Shown here: one piece after another, positions 8,223 to 17,359 of the stretch
Numbering within the stretch: position 1 is the stretch's first letter
How the letters are laid out: each line of letters opens with the position of its first letter
From: Mantamonas sphyraenae
Taxonomy: Eukaryota > CRuMs > Mantamonadidae
Assembly: GCA_026936335.1 (NCBI GenBank)
Contig: JAPMXV010000031.1
Span: 372,001 to 436,000, forward strand
Direction: 5' to 3'
Length of the DNA stretch: 64,000 bases
Notes under the pieces: generated by a model
Seen by the model: the letters and a program-made list of their open reading frames with translations, nothing else
Told to the model about the DNA's origin: nothing
Database searches by the model: none
Translations under genes and position numbers: made by a program

Positions 8223-11129
8223 TCAGGTGCAATGCAGGCACGCTGGACGTGCGCGCGCGATGGTTTGTGTGCCTGCCATCAGCACTGCATCCGTGAGCCC
8301 CGAGTCGGACCGGCGTCGCACCAAATCCCGTCGTTCCTGGCTGTCCAGCATCTGCCAAGGATGATTGTGCCTCGTGGCCATTCCCACCGATCGACTTGAG
8401 TCCACCATAGATCCAGGAGCGTCCACACGTTCGTCCTGGCCTGCCTCGTGGTCCGAGTCAACACCTCGGGCCGGTGCCACTGCCACCTGCAACGCATCGG
8501 CGTCCATGTCGTCAGTCCATCCTACCTCGAGGGCAATGGCTTCTACGGCACGCTGTCGTACGCCGTTGGCATCTGTGGGCACATGGCGTTCGAGGATGGA
8601 GTCCAACTTGTCCCTCATCCCAGCCCATTCGCACAGGATGGCCAGCACAAACAGCCCCACCTGTGCTGTGTGATCGTCCACACTGTCGCTGTCTGCCATG
8701 GCACGCAACTCTTCGAGCACGCTGCGCAGCGTCTGCCCGGCTTCCATTTCGCGTTGCATCATCATCGCACGCGACGCCGCTTCCAGGGACGTTTCCATGT
8801 GCGCCAGGGCGTGGTCAAACACGTGTGCACGTCCCTGTGGCAGCCAGTAAGATTCGATGTGCACACTCTCCTCCACGCAGGCAGCCACAAACTCGGCCTG
8901 GCTGCGTGAGCTTGTGGCACAGGCTCGGCCCAGCGCCAGTCGCCCCACATGCGGATTGACGCAACGTAGTGCCTGTGCACACGTGCCAAATGTGTGCATG
9001 GCCTCGTGCAGCTCACCCAACTTCACAGCGTGTGCTTCACGCCATTGTGCGTGTGCTTGGCATACAAACGCAACCACCTCGTGCTGCGGTTGCATGAACC
9101 CCTGTGTTTCAAACAGCTGCACGAGTGCGTCCGCAGTGGATTCGGCCACTGTGTCGCATGCGCCCCACAGCACGCGTGCGCTCTGCTGCAGTGCATACAC
9201 TGCTCGCTCGACATCCACGCTGGCGTTTTCCTCGTCCACCATGCCCATGTCGTTCTCGTGAGCCATCCAATGCCACAACAGCACACAAGCACGGTACGAC
9301 TCCATCATGTCCACCACATTGGCACACGGCTCGACAAACGGGGCGAGAAAAGCAGGACACTCCTTGGCCATCCGTTCCAGCGTGGCCGCAGCCTCCTCCA
9401 CGCCTCCGTGGCAATGGAGCACACAGTAACGACGTGCATACTCTGCCAGAGGCATCATATGTTCCACACTGCCGCACAACCCCTTTTGCACAGCCATCCG
9501 CGCGTAGCTGGACAGCACACGCTCCAACGTGATGTGAGCGTTGCGCTGGACCAGCTCCATGGCTTCGGCGTCCTCATCCTCGTCCGTGTCTGCCAGGGTC
9601 ACCCTCCGTCGTCCCGTGACGGCGTGTGCGGCCTCCCACAGGGTCCAGACATAGCCGTGTGCGTGTAGAATGGTCTCGCGCTTGTCCTTCACCTCGCGTA
9701 TGCTTTGTGTCCCGCGCGTACGTGTCTGTGGTTTCGTGCGTGCCTGTGCCAACTCTTGTGTGCGCGCGTCGAGTGCCGCCTGCATCGATGCCACTTCGCG
9801 TTCCATCCGCTCCACGTCGCTTTCCATCACCCGCCTGTGTTGTCCCAGCTCCCGTTTGGTTTCCTTCCATTCAACCTCCTGCCTGAGTTTGGTGTTGAGA
9901 GCTTGTTCCATGCGTTCACTCTGGCTCACAGCCAGCTCAAAGTGGGCCAACATCGCCGCGTCCTGCTCGCTGTCCCTGTCTGCCAACGTGGACACCCACT
10001 CCAGAAACTGCTGCGCACGTCTGTTCATCTCCCACAGTGCCTGTACACTCTCCTGCTGCACTTGCCACGCACGCTCCAGCAGACTCCCTCGTTCTGTACA
10101 CTGCACGCTCTCCTGTCGCACGAGCTCCTCCATCACCACCCGACCCGTCTTTTCCTGCTCCAACAGCCTTGCTGCCAACTCCTCCTGCGCCTCCTGCCAC
10201 TTGTGTATCCTCCCCTGCACCCGTGTGCGCCCTGCCTCGTTGCGTGCCACAGCTTGACGCATCCACACCACCAGATCGTCCTCTTCTTCCCCGGTGCTGG
10301 GCGACAATGTGCTGTCTGTGGATGCGTGCTCGTCCGCGGTGCCGTGTGTTTCGTCTGCGTCTGTGTCTTTGTCGTCGTCGTCGTCGACGACATCGGTGTG
10401 CGTCGCGTTGTGTGCTTCCAGCCACTCGGCCAGCAACACGAGCTCCGTGCGGCTGTTGGGACGCCGGTATGCAAACGCGCCCGTGTGCACCTGTTTGGCC
10501 ATGCCTGCGCCCCCGTTGCGCAGCTGGTCAAGGTGCTCAAAGAACTGGTCTTTGGCCACCAGTGCGTCGTTGGCAAACAACGACACCAGATTCTCTCGCC
10601 GCGCCTTTTCCTTGGCCGCCCGTCGTCGCTTGGCAGCTTCGTGTGTCATGGAACTCTCGTTCACGGTGTCTTCTCCATCGTGCGTGTGTTTGTGCGCATC
10701 CTCGTCTCCAAACACGTCTCCAAGGAGCATGGGCGACAGCGGTTCTGCTCGGCGCGGTAACCTCGGCAACTTGCGGTTTTTGTTCAGCGGTGTCTGCTTA
10801 TGCGTCTTGCCCATGGCATCAATGTCCTTACGCTGTACATGTGCACTCTTGCCGTGCACTACGGGCGATTTCTGTGCCAACAGGGCCATGGTCTGCGGTT
10901 TGACGTCTAGCTTCAGCAGCTTTCGCACCAGTGAGTCGTTTTGCCGCTTCCATGGCGAGGGCGTGTCCCCACCAGCCTGTTGGGAGGAAGAACTGCTGCT
11001 GCTGCTGCTGTTGTTACCAGGCGTATCGGCGAGGTATGCGCGACTGCGGCTGTTGACTGGGGTTTGCATGGAACGTCGGCTGGCCCAGACAACAGCGGCT
11101 TTTGTTTGGATGCTTGTGCGCTTGTGCAT
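8223..11129 (-). CDS. Large coiled-coil protein, family not recognised
   Basis: The ORF encodes about 968 residues from the first ATG (11129); the next in-frame ATG at 11069 is also possible. The start lies only 32 bp from the RETSAT stop. The N-terminus is disordered, with a Ser run (SSSSSSSSS) and SPWKR and LSPML motifs that look like phosphorylation or docking sites. A basic helix follows (EAAKRRRAAKEKARRENLVSLF), then a long coiled coil in the middle, then about 450 residues of mostly helical sequence with many Ala, Cys, His and Trp. No catalytic motif is visible. The layout (disordered head, coiled coil, helical tail) recalls centrosomal, kinetochore or chromosome-structure proteins, but I cannot assign it. 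The 3' end is uncertain (see the basic segment at 7863-8222). Confidence 0.65.
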   Translation of the reverse strand: MHKRTSIQTKAAVVWASRRSMQTPVNSRSRAYLADTPGNNSSSSSSSSSQQAGGDTPSPWKRQNDSLVRKLLKLDVKPQTMALLAQKSPVVHGKSAHVQRKDIDAMGKTHKQTPLNKNRKLPRLPRRAEPLSPMLLGDVFGDEDAHKHTHDGEDTVNESSMTHEAAKRRRAAKEKARRENLVSLFANDALVAKDQFFEHLDQLRNGGAGMAKQVHTGAFAYRRPNSRTELVLLAEWLEAHNATHTDVVDDDDDKDTDADETHGTADEHASTDSTLSPSTGEEEDDLVVWMRQAVARNEAGRTRVQGRIHKWQEAQEELAARLLEQEKTGRVVMEELVRQESVQCTERGSLLERAWQVQQESVQALWEMNRRAQQFLEWVSTLADRDSEQDAAMLAHFELAVSQSERMEQALNTKLRQEVEWKETKRELGQHRRVMESDVERMEREVASMQAALDARTQELAQARTKPQTRTRGTQSIREVKDKRETILHAHGYVWTLWEAAHAVTGRRRVTLADTDEDEDAEAMELVQRNAHITLERVLSSYARMAVQKGLCGSVEHMMPLAEYARRYCVLHCHGGVEEAAATLERMAKECPAFLAPFVEPCANVVDMMESYRACVLLWHWMAHENDMGMVDEENASVDVERAVYALQQSARVLWGACDTVAESTADALVQLFETQGFMQPQHEVVAFVCQAHAQWREAHAVKLGELHEAMHTFGTCAQALRCVNPHVGRLALGRACATSSRSQAEFVAACVEESVHIESYWLPQGRAHVFDHALAHMETSLEAASRAMMMQREMEAGQTLRSVLEELRAMADSDSVDDHTAQVGLFVLAILCEWAGMRDKLDSILERHVPTDANGVRQRAVEAIALEVGWTDDMDADALQVAVAPARGVDSDHEAGQDERVDAPGSMVDSSRSVGMATRHNHPWQMLDSQERRDLVRRRSDSGLTDAVLMAGTQTIARARPACLHCT

Positions 11130-11161
11130 GCCCAAGCGCTCACATGCTCGCTCATCCCACC

Positions 11162-12979
11162 TCACTCCTCATTCCGCACAGGGTTCTTTTTGGCCATCAA
11201 GTCCGCAAACAGGTTGCGCTGCAGAATCGCGCTGGTGGTCATCAAGCCGCTCATCATCGCAGCGACGAAACCAACGCTGGTCACATCCTGCCCCGTCAAC
11301 CAAAGGTTCTTGATGGGCGTGCGGGGCTTGAGAAAGTCTGCTTGCATGCGTTCCAGGGTGTGGTCCAGGCCGTACGACTCGCCGTTCGGTGCGTTCAGGT
11401 AGTGGTTGTTGGTCACGGGGGTGCCCACGCTGTGAAACTCGATGCGATCCTCCAAATGGGGAAACAGTTCCACAAACCAATCGATCAGGCGCTGTGCAAA
11501 CATCTCCTTCAGATCCTTGTACGACTGCTCGCGGTGATTCACCCGCTGCTCTTTGTAGTCTGCAAACCACTCGTAGGGCACCTCAGTGAGCAGGACTGCC
11601 ACGCTCTTGCCCGGCACCCGCTGGTTGTACTCGGGGTCCTTGGCGCTGGGGAACGAAAAGAACGCCCCCGGAATGTCCGCAGACGGATTCTCCAAAAACG
11701 CAGCCTGGTTCTCCTCCAGATGCTCGTCCTTGTACACCCAATAGTTGCTAGCCGGCAGCTGGAGCTCCTCTTGCGATCCGTCGAGGCCAACAAAGACGTA
11801 CAGGTGGCCTGGCCCGCTCTGCACCGTTTCCATCTGCTTGGCAAGGCCACTGAGCTGGTACGCCTTCTCTGGCAGCAGCTTGGTGAAGGTGTTGATTGCA
11901 CCTGCGCCTGACACAACCTTGGCTGCATAGATTTTGATGCCCGACATCATTTCCACCCCCAGGGCAACCTGGTTCTCCACAATGATCTTTTTCACAAAGG
12001 CCTTGACGAGCACACGGCCTCCGCCACGCTCCACCTGTTCGATCGCATGTGCAGGAATGGCCTGCGACGAACCCACAGGGTAGAAGCCGCCGCTGTTGAC
12101 GTAATGGCGCGCAACCACGGCATGGAGGAAGAAAGGGCATCGGCTGGGGGCCATGCCGTGGTCGCCCACCAGGTAGCACAGTGCCAGCTGCAGGCGCTTG
12201 TTGTCGGTGATACCATCCAGCACCTCCTGCAGGCTCTTGTTTGCCAGTGGGTTGTCCTTGTTTACGGCACCCATCAGGCCGCCCATCAGCTTCATCGCCA
12301 TGTCCGTCAGACCCAGTGCAGCCACGGTCGGGTACATGTCGCTGAAAATCTTGCCCAACCAAATGCCGATGCTCACTTGGCCTGCTTCCTTGCACAGGCG
12401 CATGTACTCGTCAATGGCGCGTGCGTTGTCTTCGCCTGGAAATTCGCGCAGCAGAGTGCTGCGGAACGACTCCTTGCCCGGCTCAAACGGAAGCTGGGTC
12501 TTTCCAATGACTGCTGTGTCGTACACAGGCAGCATGGGTGCCCACTTGAGCTTGCCGCCTGTGACGGCGTCCGAAAGACGCTGCACAAGACCATCGCGGC
12601 CAAAGAGGCCCACGTAATGGATGCCCGTGTCAAACTCGTACCCGTGGTCGTCAAACGTGTGGCAGCATCCGCCTGCACGGTCGTGTTGTTCCAGAACCAG
12701 GACGGTCTCGCCCGAGCGGGCCAAGAGGGCCGCGGTGGCCAGCCCGCCGATCCCGCTGCCCACCACAATTGTGTCGATGTCCTCCGGCACCTTTTCCGGC
12801 GAGAATGCCTGTTCGCAAATGTCCTCGGGCACACGGTAGCCCTTGGACTTGTTTTTGGGGAACAGGAACGGGTTGGCTCGGTGGTGGAGGAAACCGTGGA
12901 GAAGATAGGCAACAACCAGCAACACCGCGACGGCAAGCGCCATGTGAGACGCAGGCACGTTTTCCAAGAGTCCGTGCAT
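11162..12979 (-). CDS. RETSAT: FAD-dependent carotenoid/retinol saturase (RETSAT-like)
   Basis: The product has 605 residues, close to the 610 of human retinol saturase. A hydrophobic N-terminal anchor (about 13-30) is followed by the Rossmann FAD motif at 71-90 (IVVGSGIGGLATAALLARSG), then EQHDRAGGCCHTF and YEFDTGIHYVG, which are diagnostic of the RETSAT/CRTISO/phytoene desaturase family. The C-terminal FAD segment reads NLWLTGQDVTSVGFVAAMMSG. Family members reduce or isomerise polyene double bonds; animal RETSAT works on all-trans-retinol in the ER membrane. The ATG gives the N-terminal anchor directly; upstream frame translation is not conserved. It lies in a minus-strand run with 52 bp to the upstream neighbour. 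The substrate in this organism is unknown. Confidence 0.9.
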   Translation of the reverse strand: MHGLLENVPASHMALAVAVLLVVAYLLHGFLHHRANPFLFPKNKSKGYRVPEDICEQAFSPEKVPEDIDTIVVGSGIGGLATAALLARSGETVLVLEQHDRAGGCCHTFDDHGYEFDTGIHYVGLFGRDGLVQRLSDAVTGGKLKWAPMLPVYDTAVIGKTQLPFEPGKESFRSTLLREFPGEDNARAIDEYMRLCKEAGQVSIGIWLGKIFSDMYPTVAALGLTDMAMKLMGGLMGAVNKDNPLANKSLQEVLDGITDNKRLQLALCYLVGDHGMAPSRCPFFLHAVVARHYVNSGGFYPVGSSQAIPAHAIEQVERGGGRVLVKAFVKKIIVENQVALGVEMMSGIKIYAAKVVSGAGAINTFTKLLPEKAYQLSGLAKQMETVQSGPGHLYVFVGLDGSQEELQLPASNYWVYKDEHLEENQAAFLENPSADIPGAFFSFPSAKDPEYNQRVPGKSVAVLLTEVPYEWFADYKEQRVNHREQSYKDLKEMFAQRLIDWFVELFPHLEDRIEFHSVGTPVTNNHYLNAPNGESYGLDHTLERMQADFLKPRTPIKNLWLTGQDVTSVGFVAAMMSGLMTTSAILQRNLFADLMAKKNPVRNEE

Positions 12980-13031
12980 GGGCAGTGACCGAAGGAAGGA
13001 TGTGTGAGAGAAATTCAACAAACAGTTGGTG

Positions 13032-14747
13032 TCACGCACGCGTGTCGAGAAACGCCCGAACCAAACGGATCTGCAGCACGCTCTCTTGGGCCAGCCCAGG
13101 CACATTGTCGAGTGCATCCAAGTCATCGATACCATTGGCACACATCCACACACACTGATGGCTCAGGAGACCGCAGCGTGCATCGGTGAGATCCTGATCG
13201 CCGTCATCGCTGGAGATGTCATCGTCCTGCCGCGGCTCCCACGGGGTGAAAGCACCGATGAGCACGCGCTTGGCATCAACACCGACGGTGGCAAGATCAA
13301 GCAGCAGCTTTTGGATGGCAGTGTCGTGTGCAGACTCTGGCCAAAGGGCGTACAGGAGATCGGAACCGTCACCCATTGCTTTCTGCAATGTTTCTCGCGA
13401 GCCTCGATGGATGGCTGGCACAATGGACGAGTGGACGGGCAAGCAGAGGGCAGCTGCAGTGGCCGAAGGCACACGCATGACGCGTGGTTCGCTTCCTGAG
13501 CCACCGCCATCCACAGAAACGTGCCACAGCTGCGACAGCGCCGACTTGCGCAGGGCCAGCATAGCATCGTCATCCAATGCGGCGGCAGCCTCTTGTGTGT
13601 TGATCAACACGCGCAAGAATCCCATGCGTTGTGTGTCGACACAGACGAGGATGTCGTCGGGGAGCTTTGCGGCACCGTATCGCAGGAGCTGACGCACCAC
13701 GTGCAGCATGTGCACATCGACGTCATTGCCAGCCATGCAAATCCACTGCAGTAGGCTAGGCTGGTCTTCCATCCCCTCCATCCCGTGCAGAAAGCTGTCG
13801 GTGCCCTCCTCCATGTGCATGAGGCCCAGCAGGGTGTCCAGCATGGCCACCAGCGCAGACGTGTCCTTGCGGTCCGCATGCTCGTCCAGGTAACCATAGG
13901 AGCGAGACGTGGCCTCGATGATCATGTCCAACAACACATGCAGAGGCAACACCTCCTCATGCTCCTTGTACTCATCCACTGGCAACGCAGGAGTGAACAA
14001 GTCGCTGTGGGTGAGCATGTCAAACAGATCGACCCTGCGCATCAGGGCAGCCTCATACCACGGCACACGGTAATCCAATCCCAGGTGCGGGTCTGCGCCA
14101 TGGTCCAGCAGCAGCTGTACCACATCGCCGTTCCCGGCTTGTACTGCGTGGCCCAGCTCCGTCAGCGTCGTCCACTTGCGTTTGCGTCCCGACGCCAGTT
14201 GTGCTCCACATTCCAGCAGCAATTGTGTCCCCGACACGCATCCGCCCTTGACAGCGGCCTCCAGGGCGCGGGAGCCACCTCCTTGCACCGTTTGCAGGTT
14301 CACAGGCAGGCCCATCTGTACAAGCTGCTTGCACGTCTGTGTGGCAAACACGTCGATGTCCATGTGTGGCACACATGCCACAAGGACGTCGTAGGCCTCC
14401 TTGAGCAGCTGCACGCCGCTGTCGAGCTCAAGGTCAGCTCGCATCTCCTTTTCCGCTTTGCGTCGCTTTCCCTTTGTATGTACAGGCGGTCCCATGGCTG
14501 CATGGTATCGTTCCAGTGCACGTGTCCCGTTCTTGCCTTTCATCATGAAAGTGAAGCGCACCAACACCTCGTGCTGCTTGTGGCGTGGCTTGTGCGTACG
14601 CCACCTCTCTTTGGCACACTCGGACGAGCAGAACAACCGCGGTTCAATGCCCTGGTTCAGACACGTGTTGCAACTGTATTCATTGTCAGCCGGCTGCTCG
14701 CAGCCCAGCGAGACGCATTTTGGCGGGTCTGGCGATGAAGAAGACAT
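13032..14747 (-). CDS. C6H2 zinc-finger protein with ankyrin repeats
   Basis: 571 residues from MSSSSPDPPK. The N-terminus has a zinc finger with ligands Cys11, 16, 26, 29, 40, 44 and His52, 56, the spacing of the C6H2 finger of methionine aminopeptidase 1, which is related to MYND. No aminopeptidase domain follows. Instead, residues about 120-250 form degenerate ankyrin repeats (ALEAAVKGGCVSGTQLLLEC, LGHAVQAGNGDVVQLLLDHG), and the remaining 300 residues are helical with weak ankyrin-like character. In MetAP1 the finger is linked to ribosome association; here it could mediate protein contacts. I know of no named family with exactly this arrangement; MYND-ankyrin proteins are the nearest comparison. 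Confidence 0.78.
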   Translation of the reverse strand: MSSSSPDPPKCVSLGCEQPADNEYSCNTCLNQGIEPRLFCSSECAKERWRTHKPRHKQHEVLVRFTFMMKGKNGTRALERYHAAMGPPVHTKGKRRKAEKEMRADLELDSGVQLLKEAYDVLVACVPHMDIDVFATQTCKQLVQMGLPVNLQTVQGGGSRALEAAVKGGCVSGTQLLLECGAQLASGRKRKWTTLTELGHAVQAGNGDVVQLLLDHGADPHLGLDYRVPWYEAALMRRVDLFDMLTHSDLFTPALPVDEYKEHEEVLPLHVLLDMIIEATSRSYGYLDEHADRKDTSALVAMLDTLLGLMHMEEGTDSFLHGMEGMEDQPSLLQWICMAGNDVDVHMLHVVRQLLRYGAAKLPDDILVCVDTQRMGFLRVLINTQEAAAALDDDAMLALRKSALSQLWHVSVDGGGSGSEPRVMRVPSATAAALCLPVHSSIVPAIHRGSRETLQKAMGDGSDLLYALWPESAHDTAIQKLLLDLATVGVDAKRVLIGAFTPWEPRQDDDISSDDGDQDLTDARCGLLSHQCVWMCANGIDDLDALDNVPGLAQESVLQIRLVRAFLDTRA

Positions 14748-14840
14748 TGGGCTGGGGCAAACACGGCACGATGCTTCCATTCGCTCTGGCCACTCGCACA
14801 CGCACCACACATCACTCTCGCTCTCCGCTCTCCCACACTC

Positions 14841-15941
14841 TCACACTGTCTCAATGCCAAACATCATGCGCAGCTGCTCAACAACCATGAGGGAAATCAC
14901 GGTGTGTGGGCCAATGCGAAGCCACTGCGCATTGAATCCGGCGTACAGACCCAGCACTCCCTCGGAACGTGCCACTTTCCACGCACAGTCCAGTGTGCCC
15001 GAATAGAGCAGGCCACGGCCGTTGGCATCCACGGGTTGGGTCATGACTCGCGTTTTCACAAGATCAACGGGTGAAGTCGTCAGCGCGGTCATCACACCTG
15101 CAAACATGGATGCGATAAAGTGCAGTCCCCAACCTTCGTCGATGACGCCTGTGTGCAACAGAAGATGCTTGCACTGGTCGTACGAGGGCAACTGGGTAGC
15201 CGTGACCAGAATGGCTCTCTGAATGGTGGGCGAAGACCCACGCCACAAGCGGGCCACTCCCTCTTCTCGACTCACGGTGCTCAATCCGTGCATGACACTG
15301 GAGTACACGGGCTTGCCCTCCACCTGCTGCCGCACCTTGATCAAGTCAAACGGGTTGGCCAGAGCGCCTGCCAAACCGCCTCCCATGCCTCCCGCAGCAA
15401 TCTTTTTCCACAAAGGCATTTCCAATCCGTGGACCTCTTCGCCCTCGCTGACAAACAGAGCCTTGACCGGGTCGTAGAGGCCGATGCGCAAGGACGAGTA
15501 GCTGCCCTCGCGCAGCACCGTGGCACCCATGCCACGTGTCAGCCCACGCCATCCCTCTTCACGTTGGATCACTCCCACGCCGTGGAGCAGACCACGATAT
15601 TTCGGGACCGCCGCTGTGTTGCTTGCGACCGAAACTTCGCTCGCCGACTCTGCCAGCCGCTGATTTTGCATCTGCAGCCGGATCTGCGTCGTCAAGCGCC
15701 ATGCGTAGGGTGGCAACACAGCCCGGGAGATTGTGTTAGTCTGTAGGAATCTCTGTCTGTACTCCCTGTCGAGTCGAGAACGCCCCGGGACATCGCCTCG
15801 AGACGTTTTCCATCCGCACACGTCACCTTCCGTCAAACAACGCACCTTTGCCACATCCACAGGATTCGTGGCAGCACCTGCGACCACGCAGCCGATGCCG
15901 GCAAAGGCAAACTTTTCCCACTTGAGTTCCTGCTTGGACAT
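14841..15941 (-). CDS. Mitochondrial carrier, UCP/dicarboxylate (SLC25A14/30)-like
   Basis: The model is complement(14841..15683, 15846..15941), 312 aa. The 162-nt intron is a multiple of three and contains no stop, so the raw frame runs through it. Removing it joins NPVDVAK to IRLQMQNQR, the expected carrier signature. Three signature motifs are present, one per repeat: NPVDVAK, NPFDLIK and SPVDLVK, with six predicted helices. The sequence (RGMGATVLREGSYSSLRIGL, AILVTATQLPSYDQCKHLL) resembles the uncoupling protein/dicarboxylate branch, nearest SLC25A14/A30. It would sit in the mitochondrial inner membrane and exchange small anions; the substrate cannot be read from sequence. It shares a 45-bp head-to-head spacer with EMC6. 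Confidence 0.88.
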   Translation of the reverse strand: MSKQELKWEKFAFAGIGCVVAGAATNPVDVAKVRCLTEGDVCGWKTSRGDVPGRSRLDREYRQRFLQTNTISRAVLPPYAWRLTTQIRLQMQNQRLAESASEVSVASNTAAVPKYRGLLHGVGVIQREEGWRGLTRGMGATVLREGSYSSLRIGLYDPVKALFVSEGEEVHGLEMPLWKKIAAGGMGGGLAGALANPFDLIKVRQQVEGKPVYSSVMHGLSTVSREEGVARLWRGSSPTIQRAILVTATQLPSYDQCKHLLLHTGVIDEGWGLHFIASMFAGVMTALTTSPVDLVKTRVMTQPVDANGRGLLYSGTLDCAWKVARSEGVLGLYAGFNAQWLRIGPHTVISLMVVEQLRMMFGIETV

Positions 15942-15986
15942 GCGTGGGCGCGCCAGCGCGCTCAGCTGAACTCCGCAGGCGACACA
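15942..15986. promoter_or_regulatory. Very short bidirectional promoter, 45 bp
   Basis: Only 45 bp separate the start codons of the mitochondrial carrier (minus) and EMC6 (plus). Both 5' UTRs must be almost absent, or transcription must start inside the opposite gene. No TATA-like element is visible. Inferred from layout. Confidence 0.45.
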
Positions 15987-16401
15987 ATGGGACCGGCAGC
16001 TGCGAACCAGCAGGTGCTGCACAACATCCGTGTGCTCATCGGCTCCTTGGTGGGCTGCGCCGCTGGCATCCTGGGCATGACGTCGTGGCAGGGTCTGCTC
16101 ATGTACGCACTGACGCCGCTCCTCGTTGCCCTCGCCGTCTGGCTCAAGGCAGGCACAGACCCGAAATTGTACCAGGGCGGTTCATTTGTCAATGATGTGG
16201 TCCTTGCTGGCCTGTTCCAAGGCGCTCTTGTACGTGTGCAGCCGTGTGGGTCCTTGGCCGGCTCCACGCGGCACATGTTTCGCTTTGGAGCGCATCACTG
16301 ACACCCTCGCCCCACCACACGCATACACACGCCATGGAACACAGTCTTATGTATTATTTTGGGTGCTTCTGTACAACCTCGTCCACCTGCACATGTTCTG
16401 A
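15987..16401 (+). CDS. EMC6: ER membrane protein complex subunit 6
   Basis: The model is join(15987..16229, 16345..16401), 99 aa. The second exon encodes only the last 18 residues. The intron donor is CTT|GTACGT and the acceptor ACACAG|TCTTAT. The protein matches EMC6 throughout: CAAGILGMTSWQG, the helix ending VWLKAG, and the C-terminus SYVLFWVLLYNLVHLHMF, equivalent to the conserved YVLFW...YGMVH end of the animal protein. EMC6 is a three-helix core subunit of the EMC insertase, which inserts tail-anchored and multi-pass proteins into the ER membrane. Without the intron model the C-terminal helix is lost, so automated single-ORF calls would truncate it. Confidence 0.92.
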
Positions 16402-16413
16402 CCGGGCGCTTCT

Positions 16414-17151
16414 TCACGACGGCAATGCATCGTCCCCGTTGTCCGCGGTGGAAGCTTCTCCCACAACCAACTTGTCCGTCGTTTCACCCTCTGCGTCGTC
16501 TTGCAGATCCAGAGTGCCACAGCGAGCAGCAAAATTGAGCAGTTGCACGCGGAAGCCCGTGTTTGGATTGACGCTGGGCCGCCGCGTCTGCACCCACTCC
16601 AGAGCCGCCTGCAGACTCATCCCCTCGCGTGCAATCATCCAGGCGAGCACAATGGCGCCTGAGCGGGACACCCCCTGAGCACAGTGGACAAAGACGACGC
16701 CGTTGTCGTCGTAGGCGGCGTCCATCCACGCCAGCGCGGTGTCAATGGCATCCGAAAGGCGCTGGGATCCTGCATCGTTGAGATTGAGACGAAGGTACGC
16801 AAACAGGTCGTCGTGCTCCTTGAATTTGGGCCACACGGAACCCAAGTTGTTTGCGCAGTTGATCACGTGCGTGACACCGACGTTTTGCAACGCCTCTGCG
16901 TTCATGGCTGCCCGCATGGAGCCCATGTACAGCTTGTCGGCCAGTATCTCGCTGGGCTGGTCGTCAGTCCGCGCCAGGACGGCTAGGGCCTGGTCGAGAT
17001 CACTGAGGCCCTCGTGGTCGCTGGCTAAATGCAGACAGGCACAGCATTTGGAGGGAGCAAACTTGTTGCGTTCGTAAGCGTCACAGCGGTCACCTGAGTC
17101 GAAGCAGCGCCTGCAGGCACCCATGTCTGCGTCATGAGTGGCCGAGGACAT
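16414..17151 (-). CDS. Dual-specificity protein phosphatase with an N-terminal Cys-rich motif
   Basis: 245 residues from MSSATHDADM. The catalytic signature is HCAQGVSRSG (HCxxGxxRS), with the general-acid loop in the NLNDAGSQ region and the typical DSP start ILADKLYMGSMRAAMN. This is a compact atypical DSP or slingshot-like catalytic domain of about 140 residues. The first 45 residues have a Cys/His pattern (CRRCF...RCDAYERNKFAPSKCCACLHLASDH) that could bind zinc; such a head is not usual for DSPs. The acidic C-terminal tail is probably disordered. The substrate is unknown. Its stop lies 12 bp from that of EMC6, and it is divergent from the SLC25A36-like gene. Confidence 0.88.
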   Translation of the reverse strand: MSSATHDADMGACRRCFDSGDRCDAYERNKFAPSKCCACLHLASDHEGLSDLDQALAVLARTDDQPSEILADKLYMGSMRAAMNAEALQNVGVTHVINCANNLGSVWPKFKEHDDLFAYLRLNLNDAGSQRLSDAIDTALAWMDAAYDDNGVVFVHCAQGVSRSGAIVLAWMIAREGMSLQAALEWVQTRRPSVNPNTGFRVQLLNFAARCGTLDLQDDAEGETTDKLVVGEASTADNGDDALPS

Positions 17152-17359
17152 TTTCGGCACCGTTCTTCACTGGGCCCCCGGGCGCAACCAACACTCCCGA
17201 ATCCAAGCTTGGTTCCTTGTCACACAACCATCCATGGAGGAAGCATTCGCAGCAAAGAATGGCTTGCGGGCTTCGTCGTGGTTGCGTGGCGGCGTCGGCG
17301 GAGTGACGGACAGGACTGGATGGCAGAGCAGCTCCACATCGCCTCTGCTTGTGGCAGCC
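17152..17359. promoter_or_regulatory. Bidirectional promoter region, 208 bp
   Basis: This is the spacer between the divergent start codons of the phosphatase (minus) and the nucleotide carrier (plus). In-frame ATGs upstream of the carrier start (for example at 17234) could lengthen that protein and shorten this spacer. No core promoter element is recognised. Confidence 0.4.
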
